A stretch of DNA of 64,000 bases from Anthonomus grandis grandis (Eukaryota; Arthropoda; Insecta; Coleoptera; Curculionidae): the NCBI RefSeq assembly GCF_022605725.1, contig NC_065567.1, forward strand, positions 39,783,127-39,847,126, in the 5' to 3' direction. Below are positions 11,863-21,639 of the stretch, piece by piece; position 1 is the stretch's first letter, and every line of letters starts with the position of its first letter. Below the pieces are notes generated by a model. The model was not told the DNA's origin and did not search any database. It saw only the letters and a program-made list of their open reading frames with translations. The translations under genes were made by a program, and so were the position numbers.

Positions 11863-12484
11863 TTGTAGTTGCAGATGAAGAAGTTATTCGTGTGGGAGAA
11901 AGAACGTGCATTTTCAAGTCGTAAGAATTTAAAATACTTAAAAGAGAAGTACGTGGCAAGGTTTCATCAGTGTAGTTGATATTAAAGTCACCAGCCAATA
12001 TAACCTTAGAGTGTAGAGACAACTGGGATAAAATAGAATCAAGTTTTTCCAGAAACATAGCAATATCTCCTGTAGGTGGCCTATAAACACAAAGAATATA
12101 TAAATTAAAACGCTTACAAAAAGAAAGAGAGAATTCAAAAACATTCTCTAACAGAAGATTATCATACTTATCAATATTACAAAAAATCGTTTCAATTGTT
12201 TGCCTAGCCAAGATCATATTTCCTCCATGTATAGATTGTTGACGACAAAAATTTGATATAGGAAGATAATCAGATATTAAAAAACATTCACTAGGCCTCA
12301 ACCAGTGCTCAATCAGAAGTACAATATCAGGAAAATTACATGTGTCCAGCAAAAGATGAAGCTCATCCATCTTCTTTCTTAGGGATTGTATATTAAGAAT
12401 AAAGATACTTAAGTTTTTCGAAGAGCTAATTTCAATTTTACTAGTAGAATATGAACATGAATGAGATTCAACATTCGTAGACAT
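11831..12484 (-). pseudogene. ORF2 start: AP endonuclease segment
   Basis: 217 codons from the ATG at 12484. The endonuclease nicks the target DNA that primes reverse transcription. Motifs: FILNIQSLRKKMDEL (N-terminal N box), LLIEHWLRP (catalytic Glu region), ILCVYRPPTGD, VILAGDFNINY (GDFN box) and TTIDYYCTN (the Asp of the usual 'SDH' region follows in the next frame as SISDHEAIL). The frame ends at 11831 while the protein clearly continues in the overlapping RT frame, so one frameshift separates them. The ATG is only 2 nt after the ORF1 stop (TAG AC ATG). Confidence 0.85.
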
Positions 12485-12486
12485 GT

Positions 12487-13497
12487 CTATAAAAAAGAAG
12501 AATCCAATTCACGATCAGTAACTAGTTCAGACTCATTAATTTGATGATTCAAAGACAATTTATTCGATGAAATATTAATTTTAAAATATTTGAAAATATG
12601 TGCATGTAATAATAATGCCAAGTCTGAACCAAAGTTACTGGCGTCATTAGACTCCAAAATCCCACACAGATTAATATTATTCTCATGAAAAGCACGATAA
12701 AGGGCCTTATTACCATTATAGATAACATTATGGTTTAAATAAGTATAAGGGCTTGTCATCACTAAAGTGTTTGTATCAACATGATTTTGAATTAAATTTT
12801 TTAAAACATCAGATGAAGCACAAATTCCATTTAACATTACTATTAAAAAATCTTCTTTCGTAAAGTCCTTAACTAAATTTGATGCTGTCCTAATCACCTC
12901 ACTGCTTGAACTGCCCGGCTTCAGGAAACACTGGACCTTGTAGTAAGCTTCAAACTTTAAACGTAAATGTTTTAGGAACACTTTGCTACAATTTCCACCA
13001 ACAAAGAGAAGCCGAGGTCGACTATCGTCAGGTGCATTTGGCCTAGTTGGTAGCTGTGTTGAAGAATTAATAACAACAGATTTGGATATTTGTAACTGTT
13101 CCTTCAATGCACAAATGTCGGAATAACAGGTATCTTTTTCAACCTCCAACACTTTTACGGAGTCTAACATCTTCTTATTTAAATTAGTTAAGTCGTTTAC
13201 GTCTTTTTGTAGCAAGTTTATTTCAGTCTTATAGGTTGAAGACTCATTTTCTAATGTTTTTATCGTTACTATTAAATTTTTATTTAGGATATTTAGCTCG
13301 CTTATTTGTGAATTGAACTTAAGACTTGCCCTTTCGCTAACTTCCAGTAATGCCAATAATTCACCTTCTTTAATTTTTAAGTTTCCCAATTCAACTTTAA
13401 GCTCTTCATTCCGTTTATGCAGATTTTCCAGGGATGAGGAAAACTTCTTTTCGGCCTCCGACACTTTATCTTCAAAAACCATGCTGTTTCTTCTCAT
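12487..13497 (-). CDS. ORF1 protein: coiled coil plus SGNH-esterase-like domain
   Basis: 336 residues, uninterrupted. Residues about 10-140 are charged heptad-rich sequence (LENLHKRNEELKVELGNL and similar), a long coiled coil likely used for trimerisation and RNA binding. From about residue 155 a globular part begins RPRLLFVGGNCSKVFLKHL, with IVMLNGICAS and a later HNVIYNGNKALYRAF block. The spacing resembles the esterase (SGNH) domain described in ORF1 of CR1-type elements, where the blocks are GDS and GxND. Here GDS reads GGN, so the catalytic serine would be missing. The esterase resemblance is my inference. The start is the first ATG after stops and is followed by no interruption. Confidence 0.8.
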   Translation of the reverse strand: MRRNSMVFEDKVSEAEKKFSSSLENLHKRNEELKVELGNLKIKEGELLALLEVSERASLKFNSQISELNILNKNLIVTIKTLENESSTYKTEINLLQKDVNDLTNLNKKMLDSVKVLEVEKDTCYSDICALKEQLQISKSVVINSSTQLPTRPNAPDDSRPRLLFVGGNCSKVFLKHLRLKFEAYYKVQCFLKPGSSSSEVIRTASNLVKDFTKEDFLIVMLNGICASSDVLKNLIQNHVDTNTLVMTSPYTYLNHNVIYNGNKALYRAFHENNINLCGILESNDASNFGSDLALLLHAHIFKYFKINISSNKLSLNHQINESELVTDRELDSSFL

Positions 13498-13642
13498 TCT
13501 CTCTATATGTTATTTGCAACATTTCCTAGCATTTGACGATAAATTTAATAAGAAAATAAGAAATCATCTTAAATATCAGAAATTGACATGATGTTACAGA
13601 CGTTTATGGCAACTCTCTCGCATATTAGAAATCAAAGACCCT

Positions 13643-13645
<3 letters not shown>

Positions 13646-13707
<62 letters not shown>
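13646..13707. repeat. (TA)n microsatellite
   Basis: About 30 TA units. A second TA run lies at 13749-13780 inside the spacer of the adjacent inverted repeat. Confidence 0.95.
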
Positions 13708-13711
<4 letters not shown>

Positions 13712-13745
13712 ATTGAATAAGCTATTTATTTTATTTAGCTTATTT

Positions 13746-13782
<37 letters not shown>

Positions 13783-13817
13783 CTAAATAAAATAAATAGC
13801 TTATTCAATCGGCATAT
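13704..13817. repeat. Perfect 37-bp inverted repeat around a TA-rich spacer
   Basis: Arms at 13704-13740 and 13781-13817 are exact reverse complements. The 40-nt spacer is TATTTTG followed by TA repeats that can themselves pair. The arm contains GCCGATTGAATAAGC, otherwise unseen in the window. Confidence 0.95.
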
Positions 13818-14935
13818 CTCACTAAAGATAATTTTGATCGGTGTCGTTTGATTATTTACAATTGTACAGAACTTGCTATGGAAATTTTAAAAGAAAATGG
13901 GATTTAAACTACATACGTAACAGCGGGCTTTAGATCAATTTATGAGTTTGGCCTAATGTTATCCAGTGATAAAGACTGATAAATTAAATAAAAATTATAT
14001 TAAAAAAAATTAAATATAATAAATATTATATCATTTTAAATTTCGCAACAATTAATCAACTATTAGTAAGACCAGTAACACCTTATTCGAGCGTCAGACC
14101 ATCATCATTGCATTGATAAGATCAATAGTATATGTAATAGTCTCAGATAGTACAGGATGTTTAAGGGATATCCAAATTTGGTGCTTGATTATTATTCAGT
14201 AAGTCCAAGTACAAAAAATAGATATCCATTTAATTCCCGATTAAGGACGTCGATGTGCATTCCTAATATTACGCTAAGTTGGAAATATGAATCGAATATC
14301 CAATGGCCTAAAGGATGCTATCTGTGTTAAGACTTAAATCTAAATCATGTTAAGGTCTTTTAAATATTAGGATAAAAAAATGTAACTGAAACTGATAGGA
14401 TTTTTAAGACTTTGGACAAAAAAGTTCCAAATGAATGGATTTTCTATATTTCTCTAATATAGTTAGAGCCTTTATCTTATTATATTATTCTTATAATATT
14501 GTTCAGATTATGAGGCGACTTTTAATTAGTTTAAAACCCTTAAAAAGTATTTATATTATGTGTCTGTATTACCTACTTTCACTGGATACTAGCCTATTAT
14601 GTATATTATTAAACTTCATTAGTTTTGCAAAATGCCCCGACTATGGGGGTTTAAAAGGATTGTTAAATTTGTAAAGATCAGAAAATTTACCTACGCCTTG
14701 GACGATGATAAAATTTAGCTAAACTGGATGGAATTTCCCATTTTATTACCTTATATCTTTCTAAAATACACAATTAAAGATAATTAAAATTACAAGTATT
14801 AATTATTCCCCAACAAAAATAAAATAGCTATTTTAATCGGCACGTTTTTAAATAAACATTTGGATTAGGTACAGAAAACTATTTGTCTTTGGTCTAGCTT
14901 TTCAAATATAGGCAGTGATAAATTTCGAAAAACGT
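13818..14935. other. AT-rich DNA, nothing recognised
   Basis: Several frames under 80 codons, all of low complexity. No transposon ends recognised. Confidence 0.5.
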
Positions 14936-15389
14936 TTTAACGAATTATCTGTTTAGTTACCTTTTTATAAAAGAAACTTGGATTATATGAAAAACACACA
15001 ACAGAATTCCGTTTCTTCATTTTTTACTTATTAAAACTAAAAATTATATTGTAACGAAATTCAGGAACACACTTTTAACGTCAAAAAATTCTAACCTAAC
15101 TGGCGTTGACTGTCGTCTAATTGTTTCCAAGGTAAAAACAGACTTAACAAGTAGAGCTCAAGAAAATGTCACGAAACGCGTTCTTTTTAAAGACCCATGA
15201 AACAATTTTCAAATGTTTAGAATTTTCTTTATTGTTTTTGCAGAAAGAGACTAATAATTTCAATAGAATACTGATAGTCAAAGCAAGCACGTATACAAAT
15301 TCTAGAAAATATAACGTACAGGATTTATAATAAAATAACCTAAATTGGGGCCAAAACAGGGCCCTCAAACAAGATGAATTACTTAAAAA
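14936..15389 (-). repeat. LTR-like sequence beside the gypsy pol relic
   Basis: Lies directly 3' of the integrase on the minus strand and shares motifs with 6921-7330. The frame at 15144-15368 mirrors the one at 6922-7113. LTR termini (TG...CA) could not be fixed. Confidence 0.45.
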
Positions 15390-17490
15390 CTAGAAACTAT
15401 AGATGCAAATATTAAGCTTAACATGAGTAGAACCTTTTACAACGTTTACAATTGTCATCTTCGTCGTCGGACGTCGCTGGATCCGGTACACCACGTCGTT
15501 AATTCTGGTGACCACACCAAACGGACCTGCCCAATCCTTTTCGAGCTTTGGGGACTTGCCCTTTATCCTCCTTAGATTATATAACCATACTCTGTCTGCA
15601 GGATTAAATCCGGTAGAATTCGCCTTTATGTCATAACATGATTTCATTTTGTTACTAGATAAATTTTATCCCATGCCTCTTCATGGACCATTTTTAAATA
15701 TCGTTGTAGATGCTCGACGTACTCCATATAAATTTTAGCCTTGTAGAATCTCCCAGTAATAATGTTCAAAGGTAAACGAAGTTCATCACCAAATACAACT
15801 TTTGCGGGCTTTTTTAGAGTTGTGGAAAGAAGAACGATATGCTAATTTGAAAATGGTTGTATAGAGGTATCCCATTTGATTTGATTAAAGTTTACCACAA
15901 TTCTGAAATAGGTTTCCAATGTGCGAATAAATCTTTCAACCAATCCATCAGACTCAGGGTGTAGGTAAGTTGTGCCGGTCTTATTGATTCCCAGCAACTG
16001 GCAGACTTGTTGGAATATTCGTTACTTAAAGTTCCGTCCTTGGTCTGGATGTATCTCTTTAAAGCACTAAATCGACATATCCAGTTCTGGAACAGCACTT
16101 TACCTACTGTTGTTGCTTTTTAATTTGAAATCGGACAAACCTTGGGCGACTTACTAAACTTACTTACTAAAGTAATCCATAGCAACAAGAGTATATTAAT
16201 TTCCAGAGCTACTAGTAGGAGAAGGTCTGCTACGTCTATGGCAATTCATTTAAAGGGTGCACCAAGCAAGATCAAGATCCAATCAAGATACTGCATCATT
16301 TTTCCTCTGCTTTGAGTTCTTGGACCCATGCTTGACTAACATTGCTCACATAGCTCGGTAGCAGCGTTTAACATCTGCATAACTATTCAGCCAGTTAAAC
16401 CGTTCTCTCACTTTTGCCAAGGTCTTACTCCAAAATGTCCTCCGCCCACACCGCCATAAACAGCTTTAAGAGCTTCTGGAATTCGTTTTCGAGGAAGGAC
16501 TGTCAGATATGTCTTTTTTTTTCCATCTACGCTCTCCCAGATTTTTTTTAACCATCCATCTTCTATAACCAATGAATTTCATTGAGACCAATGAGCTTTC
16601 AGTTTTTGAGATTTGTCAGAAATATCTTTCCATTCTGGTTTCCATTTCGGTTTTAAAATTTCTCGAGACTTCAGGTTATCACATTGATCCTGGATTAAAC
16701 TAGCTGCGTCCCTCTCTTCAGAACTGTGAAAGCCAATATGATTACAAGTAAATATCTCTGGATGCTGTTTTGATTCCGTTTTAAGCCATTGTTGACATGA
16801 AATACAGGGTCTTCTCGATAAAGCATCGGCGTTTTGATGATTTTTGCCTTTTTTATGTTCACTTATTTATTTCATGTTATCACTTGGTCACCGTCTTAAT
16901 ATTTTTGTGGTCTAATCCAATATGGCTTGCATCTGTATCCAAAATAAAAATTTGTCCAGGAATTGGATACGTTAAAATTTGAGATGTCCACTGTGCTCTT
17001 TTAAGCCCTTGAAATGCTTCTTTACAGTCTGCTGACGAACCAAATACCATCTTGTTCTCCGTGAGCTTATGTAGAGGCTTTGTAAGGTTAGCGAAATTTC
17101 TTACAAATTTTCTGTAATAGGTACAAAGGCACAGAAAGCTTATTAACTGGTGTTTGTCAGTGGGTCGTGGCCAATTTTTAATTGCTTTTACTGTATCTGG
17201 ATCAGTCTGACACCTTTTTCTGATGTAAACTGCCAAAGTCCTGTTCCAGTTGAAAATACGGTCTTTTCCTTATCTTCTGGGTGCATCTTTACCTGCTAGT
17301 GGATCCTCAGTTTGAGTGTTGAGAATCATTGTAAAACTGATCAAGTGTTAAGAATCAGTGTGAACCTGATATAGCGTCGAGAGTGTCGTTAATTTTTGAT
17401 AGGGGATAACTTTCTTTCTTGGTAATATCATTTAGTCGCCGATAGTCTACACAAAATCTTCATTAGATAGATCCGTCCTTTTTCTAACTA
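15390..17490 (-). pseudogene. Ty3/gypsy pol relic (RT, RNase H, integrase)
   Basis: Minus-strand pieces in correct order. RT: FCVDYRRLNDITKKESYPL near 17440, then a scrambled stretch where the catalytic box should be. RT thumb and start of RNase H at 16880-17236 (AIKNWPRPTDKHQLISFLCL, SYYRKFVRNFA-like, ILDTDASHIGL). RNase H tail NHQNADALSRRPC near 16810. Integrase zinc-binding and core pieces between about 16750 and 15900 (ALKAVYGGVGGGHFGV, GPRTQSRGKMMQYLD, PESDGLVERFIRTLE across a frameshift). Integrase C-terminal domain at 15390-15647 (NPADRVWLYNLRRIKGKSP, WAGPFGVVTRINDVVYRIQ). The style fits the mdg1/412-like side of Ty3/gypsy. gag and protease are missing. It is multiply frameshifted and cannot be active. 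Confidence 0.85.
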
Positions 17491-17560
17491 TTTAAAAACT
17501 AGACACTATATGCGCAAGTATTAAGCTAAACGTAAGTAGAACCTTAAATTAACCTATTAA
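17491..17560 (-). repeat. Second copy of the pol-end segment found at 15386-15436
   Basis: About 50 bases (TTAAAAACTAGACACTAT, TATTAAGCTAAAC, GTAGAACCTT) match 15386-15436 with few changes. In the first copy this is the very end of pol running into the LTR-like DNA. Here it lies just upstream of the RT fragment, so pieces of two related elements have been joined. Confidence 0.6.
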
Positions 17561-18030
17561 GCAACTTACTACAAAATACGAGTAAAATAGTACAAAAACT
17601 AGAAGAATAATTTACGTATTTACATTTTCATAATAATACAATTAAGACGAAGTGGTATCACAAACTCAACTTGTTAATGTTCTTAAATTATAACTCACTG
17701 CGGTTTTCTAAAATAAATATAATTCAAAATTGAAAAAACAGAATAATAATATTAACGCACCCAAATTATTTAAAAAAACCTTCTAAAAATTAAAAGTTTC
17801 CAACTAAAAAATTATTCATCTTAAAGTTATTTCAAAAATATAATTTAAATCATATTTAACAGATCAACAGCGTAATAAAAACTTGATTTCTTTTAATTCG
17901 TTATAATAATGACCGTTTGAAAAAATCGCATGGAAGCTTACACGTTAAAACATATGTATCGGTTTTTAAAACCAATACATGTAAATTAGTACAGTCAAAC
18001 TGTAGGTCAAAAACGTGTAATGAAAAAAAT
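17561..18030. other. AT-rich DNA, nothing recognised
   Basis: No supported feature. Confidence 0.45.
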
Positions 18031-18034
18031 TGGT

Positions 18035-18880
18035 CTATATTTGAAATTTATTCAAAGTATCCTTAAGAATAGTTTGATTGGCTTTCTGACAGTTCGTAAA
18101 TGTAGAAAATATTATTGTGGGGTCAAAAAAATTAACCCCAAAAGCTAATTCGTACATCCATAGTATATTTGTTTCATTAATGAAATGGTGGAGGTTTTTT
18201 GTTTCAGTATAAGCTTCAGCCACTGGAGGACTGTTTTTATTCAATCAATATTTATTGGTTAAATTAGACATACCCAGTTTATGAATTTTAGCTATTAGTG
18301 GGTTATTCCGATATTGCACATTTTTAATAAAAAGTTTTTTTGCGAAAGTTTCTTATCTTATCTCTAATGGTAGCTCATTATTCTCTACCAGTAATGCTTC
18401 AATCGACGTGGATCTTAAAGCGCCCGTGACTAATCTCAAAGCTCTATATTGTATACGATCAACCTTTAGTAGTCTCGTTTTAGTAGCAGAACCATAAAAA
18501 ATTGAGCCGTTGTCCAGCAACGATCTAGTAAATGCTCGATAGAACATTAAAGATGTCTTAAGATCAGAGCCCCATTTTCGGGCAGGACTGATTTTAAAAT
18601 ATTCCAGCTCTTTTCAGTTTTTGTAAGATATAATTTATAGGAGTATTCCATGTCAATTTTTGGTCTAAATATACACCAAGGTATTTTAGTTCTTTTATCC
18701 ATGGAAGGGTAGTATTACTTAAAATTATTTGATTTTTTATTCGTAGATTGTGTCGTGTGAAAATTACTAAGGCTGATTTTTTGCTAGAAATACTAAAACC
18801 ATTGCTTGGAAAATATTTATTACAAATATACATAACATGGTTGGGAGGTTAATCGATAGAATGGACTGTATAATAATTAA
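18035..18880 (-). pseudogene. C-terminal part of jockey-like ORF2
   Basis: Broken frames at 18594-18833 (SNGFSISSKKSALVIF, LKYLGVYLDQKLTWNTPINY), 18353-18547 (FTRSLLDNGSIFYGSATKTR, RIQYRALRLVTGALRSTSIE) and 18035-18244 give the thumb and C-terminal region typical of jockey-like RTs, in order. Confidence 0.8.
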
Positions 18881-18899
18881 TAAAAATACCAATAGGTAT

Positions 18900-19205
18900 A
18901 CTTGACTGGCTAATTATATTAAATTAACATGTAATGACAGTGAAGCTCAAAAGCTATATTAAGACTAAAAACTATAACAAAATAATCGCATAGGAATCCA
19001 AAAGTCAAACTAAGCACAAAATAATGGCTGAGCACGACGACGGCGGTGTCTGGACCCCGCCAAACGCAGGGACAACGGCAGCATTGTCGGCTTTATTATT
19101 TGAGTCTATTAGACTTAATTTATGACTTAAAGCTCGAATCTGATGCCGCCAGTTTTGCATAACAGCAAATATCAATAAACCAAAAACTAATAATTCTTCA
19201 ATGGT
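18900..19205. mobile_element. Unidentified insertion of about 300 bp in the RT
   Basis: The RT frame reads ADDFCIYCTAYDMPA at about 19205-19290 and resumes as SID..NHVMYICNKYFPSNG below 18880. The DNA between is foreign and includes a GC-rich patch (19030-19085). A minus-strand frame across it has a hydrophobic run (EELLVFGLLIFAVM) and RALSHKLSLID. It could be a solo LTR, a SINE or a short DNA element. Ends and target duplication were not resolved. Confidence 0.5.
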
Positions 19206-19209
19206 TAAG

Positions 19210-20430
19210 ATTATTTTTACGAGCTGGCATATCGTATGCTGTACAATAAATACAAAAATCGTCTGCAAATTGCAATATTTTAGATCTTATTTGCAGCGTG
19301 TGAAAATTAGCTGTATAAAGATTAAAAAGTAAGGGGCTTAAGACCGAACCTTGAGTTAGGCCTGCAGATGTTGTCCTATAATCTGTTGTATTATAACCAG
19401 TTTTTATGGTAATATTTCTGTTTGTAAATAATTTAATAAGATTATGGGCAAAAATTATGGAAAGATGCTATTAGACTCTCACCACCACTCCAGACGACTT
19501 TTTAAAATTCGCTCAAGAGTTTTATTAATACATGAGGACAAAGTTATTGGTCTAAATTTATCAGGTTTACCCGGCTTATTAATTAAAACTATTGCTGACT
19601 TGGAATTAATCCTTTCTCTATTAATAATAACACTATTAAAATAATTATAACACAAGAAACTGTACTGATTTTATTTTAGTTAATAGATGTAATACCAACC
19701 AATTGCTAAATTCTATACTTTGCAAAGGCTTTAGTGAGTTTAATAAATTACCAAATGATATAAAAGTTTGTAATAGTGTTAACCTCTTCAAAAGGCTACT
19801 AAGGGAATACGTCTTAACAAAATATTAGTATAACCACCATATGTTAGTATAACCACAAAAATGTAATTTTTCTCGATTATGACAGATTTTTATTTTATTT
19901 TTTATTTTCTGTAAATAGGTAATGTGTAAATGATTATTTTGTATTCTTAAATATACTGTAAAATTGTCTTTAATTTTAAATATTTAATTTGTATGCATCC
20001 ATATCTAGGTCATGGTCTGACGCACTAGGGTGGTGTGTTTCTGTGTTGCCGGGATGTCGTCATTGTCCTGGTGACCCGGACAAAACGTGCAGCCATGGAA
20101 ACAGCGTGGAACCGCACTGTTTTGGCTCAGTTAACAAGGCCGCAACTATTATTATTATTATTATTATTAAAGGCTTTAATTAAAAATTGTTTGGCAGAAT
20201 TAGGAAGATTTAGCAACATCCTGTATGTGATATTGTCGGGACCAGGACTTGTATCTTTATGTCTTTTAAGATAAAAGTTAAATTCGGAAAATGAAATTGG
20301 TTGGCTTAAATAGTGGTTTTTATCCGATTGTTTTTTTGGAATATCTTGGTAAACCGAAATAGGTGCTACTTTATTTAAAAATTCACTAGCAATATCATTA
20401 GTTGCTGGCATTATATTACTGTCAACCAAA
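19210..20430 (-). pseudogene. Jockey-like ORF2 reverse transcriptase
   Basis: The RT runs from the finger motif (DTSPGPDNITYRML at 20127-20429), through the segment interrupted by the 524-bp insertion (AKQFLIKAFN on one side, SVIINRERINSKSAIVLINK on the other), to the FADD box. Removing the insertion and one target-duplication copy joins the two halves in frame. Confidence 0.8.
19641..20164 (+). mobile_element. 5'-truncated non-LTR retrotransposon insertion with 7-bp target duplication
   Basis: The target duplication TATTAAA lies at 19634-19640 and 20165-20171. The insert starts with broken coding sequence ending NKLPNDIK-like, then FKRLLREYVLTKY and a stop near 19830, the usual C-terminus of CR1/jockey ORF2. 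It continues through an AT-rich 3' UTR and a GC-rich block at 20003-20145, and ends in (ATT)n. This is a classic dead-on-arrival insertion, younger than its jockey-like host. Confidence 0.85.
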
Positions 20431-20727
20431 GATTTCCGGATGCAGTTTATTTGAAAGGTTTAGACATTCATCATTCCACCAGGGAATATAATACTTATTA
20501 TTTTGTGCTTTTCTTTTGGAGAAAAGCTTATTAGCAACTTATATTATTATATTAGAAATAAGTTTAATAATTTCATGAGCGTATTCAGGTTTATTTGTTA
20601 TACAAAACATTTTGTGATCAACTTCGTGACTATAGTTATTCCAGTTAGATTATGATTTAGATTTATTTATTATGTAAGTTTCCAACCCAACTGGTGTATA
20701 GAATTAATAGTATTGTTAACGTTAAAG

Positions 20728-21165
20728 TTATTTAAATTCAAGACAATTGGGAGATGGTCTGAACCATATGAACCAATCTGAATATTGCATCAGATTAGAT
20801 GAAATAATAGTAACATCAATAGAATTAGATTGATTAGGACCACCAACTCTGGTTGGTTGCCCTTGATTCCTAATAACCAAATTCTGAAAATTATCTAAGG
20901 AGTTAATTAGTGTACCAAAATTATTAGAGCTATCAGAACCCCATGCTATATGATGGGCATTAAAATCCCTACCTATAATACAATGCTCCTTTAATTGTGA
21001 GAATATTCGTTCGTAGTCGGAAATAGATTCCTGAACATTGGGAGGTCTATAAATAGACACTAAAGAGAGTTCCTTTTTGTTAAACATAATGTTAACTCCA
21101 CATAATTCTAGTTTATTATTAGTTAAATTTATAAAGTCAATTATTTTATAAGGTATTGAACACAT
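20728..21165 (-). pseudogene. Jockey-like AP endonuclease
   Basis: 145 codons with LVSIYRPPNVQESISDYERI, IIGRDFNAHHIAWGS (GDFN box with Gly-Arg-Asp in place of Gly-Asp), NLVIRNQGQPTR and SIDVTIISSNL. This matches the jockey endonuclease pattern. The N-terminal catalytic residues are not visible, and the frame ends after the SIDVT motif, before the final His region. Confidence 0.8.
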
Positions 21166-21639
21166 TTAAGAATTTCTGGAATATTAGTATTTGTACAACA
21201 TAAATTCTTCGCCCTTTAAAAATAAATCCTAAAACTCAATGAATAAATAATTCCTTTATACCTGCAGATTGATTATACCTATTTATATTATTATTTATAT
21301 TATTATGATAATATATACAATATATAGACCACCAAATAGTAATTTTGGGATTTTTCTTAAGTCTCGCAAAAAAGGGTATTTTGTAGGTAATTTTAAATGA
21401 CGATTTTAATGCAGTAAAAACGACTTGACAGATTTGCTTAGAGGCTATAAACTGGACCGGTATTTGTTGAAACAAAAGCAATAAAGAGTATACATAATGT
21501 CTTCGTAAACTTTTATAGGGAAGTAGAATACACACGACATTGAGGTCGTAATACGAAAAGCAGGAAAGTCGACCAAATATATTGTGCACTATCCAATCAC
21601 AAGAACTGGCTTTAATGAGTTTTTTAGGGTACTGGAAAC

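Larger units (their letters stand above)
9443..13600 (-). mobile_element. Nearly complete CR1/jockey-type non-LTR retrotransposon
   Basis: One minus-strand element with ORF1 (coiled coil plus a globular domain) followed by an ORF2 with AP endonuclease, RT and C-terminal region. ORF2 is split into three overlapping frames by two frameshifts. The 3' end appears to be a (TTTC)n tail at about 9443-9462, the kind of short-repeat tail used by CR1-like elements instead of poly(A). The 5' end is uncertain: ORF1 starts at 13497, and a TA repeat with an inverted repeat begins at 13646. No target duplication was identified. It is by far the least decayed retroelement here, so it was probably active recently. 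Confidence 0.8.
18031..21200 (-). mobile_element. Jockey-like non-LTR element with two nested insertions
   Basis: Minus-strand endonuclease (20728-21165), RT (about 19210-20430) and C-terminal parts (18035-18880) are collinear once insertions at about 18900-19205 and at 19641-20164 are set aside. RT motifs: SPGPDNITYRML, IVLINKPGKPDKFRPITLSS, TQGSVLSPLLFNLY and LQFADDFCIYC (FADD box intact). No ORF1 was found upstream. Several frameshifts and stops are present, for example in the region after RPITLSS. Decay is moderate. Confidence 0.8.

Noticed and set aside
11938..12144. 68-codon minus-strand frame
   Set aside because: Alternative frame of the endonuclease segment.
13313..13591. 92-codon plus-strand frame
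   Set aside because: Shadow of ORF1 on the opposite strand and its leader.
19005..19268. Frame with a membrane-like segment, considered as an envelope-type protein tail
   Set aside because: Only one hydrophobic run; the first 16 residues are out-of-frame RT sequence; no other envelope features.
20003..20164. GC-rich block with (ATT)n tail, first taken for an independent SINE
   Set aside because: Target duplications show it is the 3' end of the 524-bp non-LTR insertion. Independent mobility remains untested.
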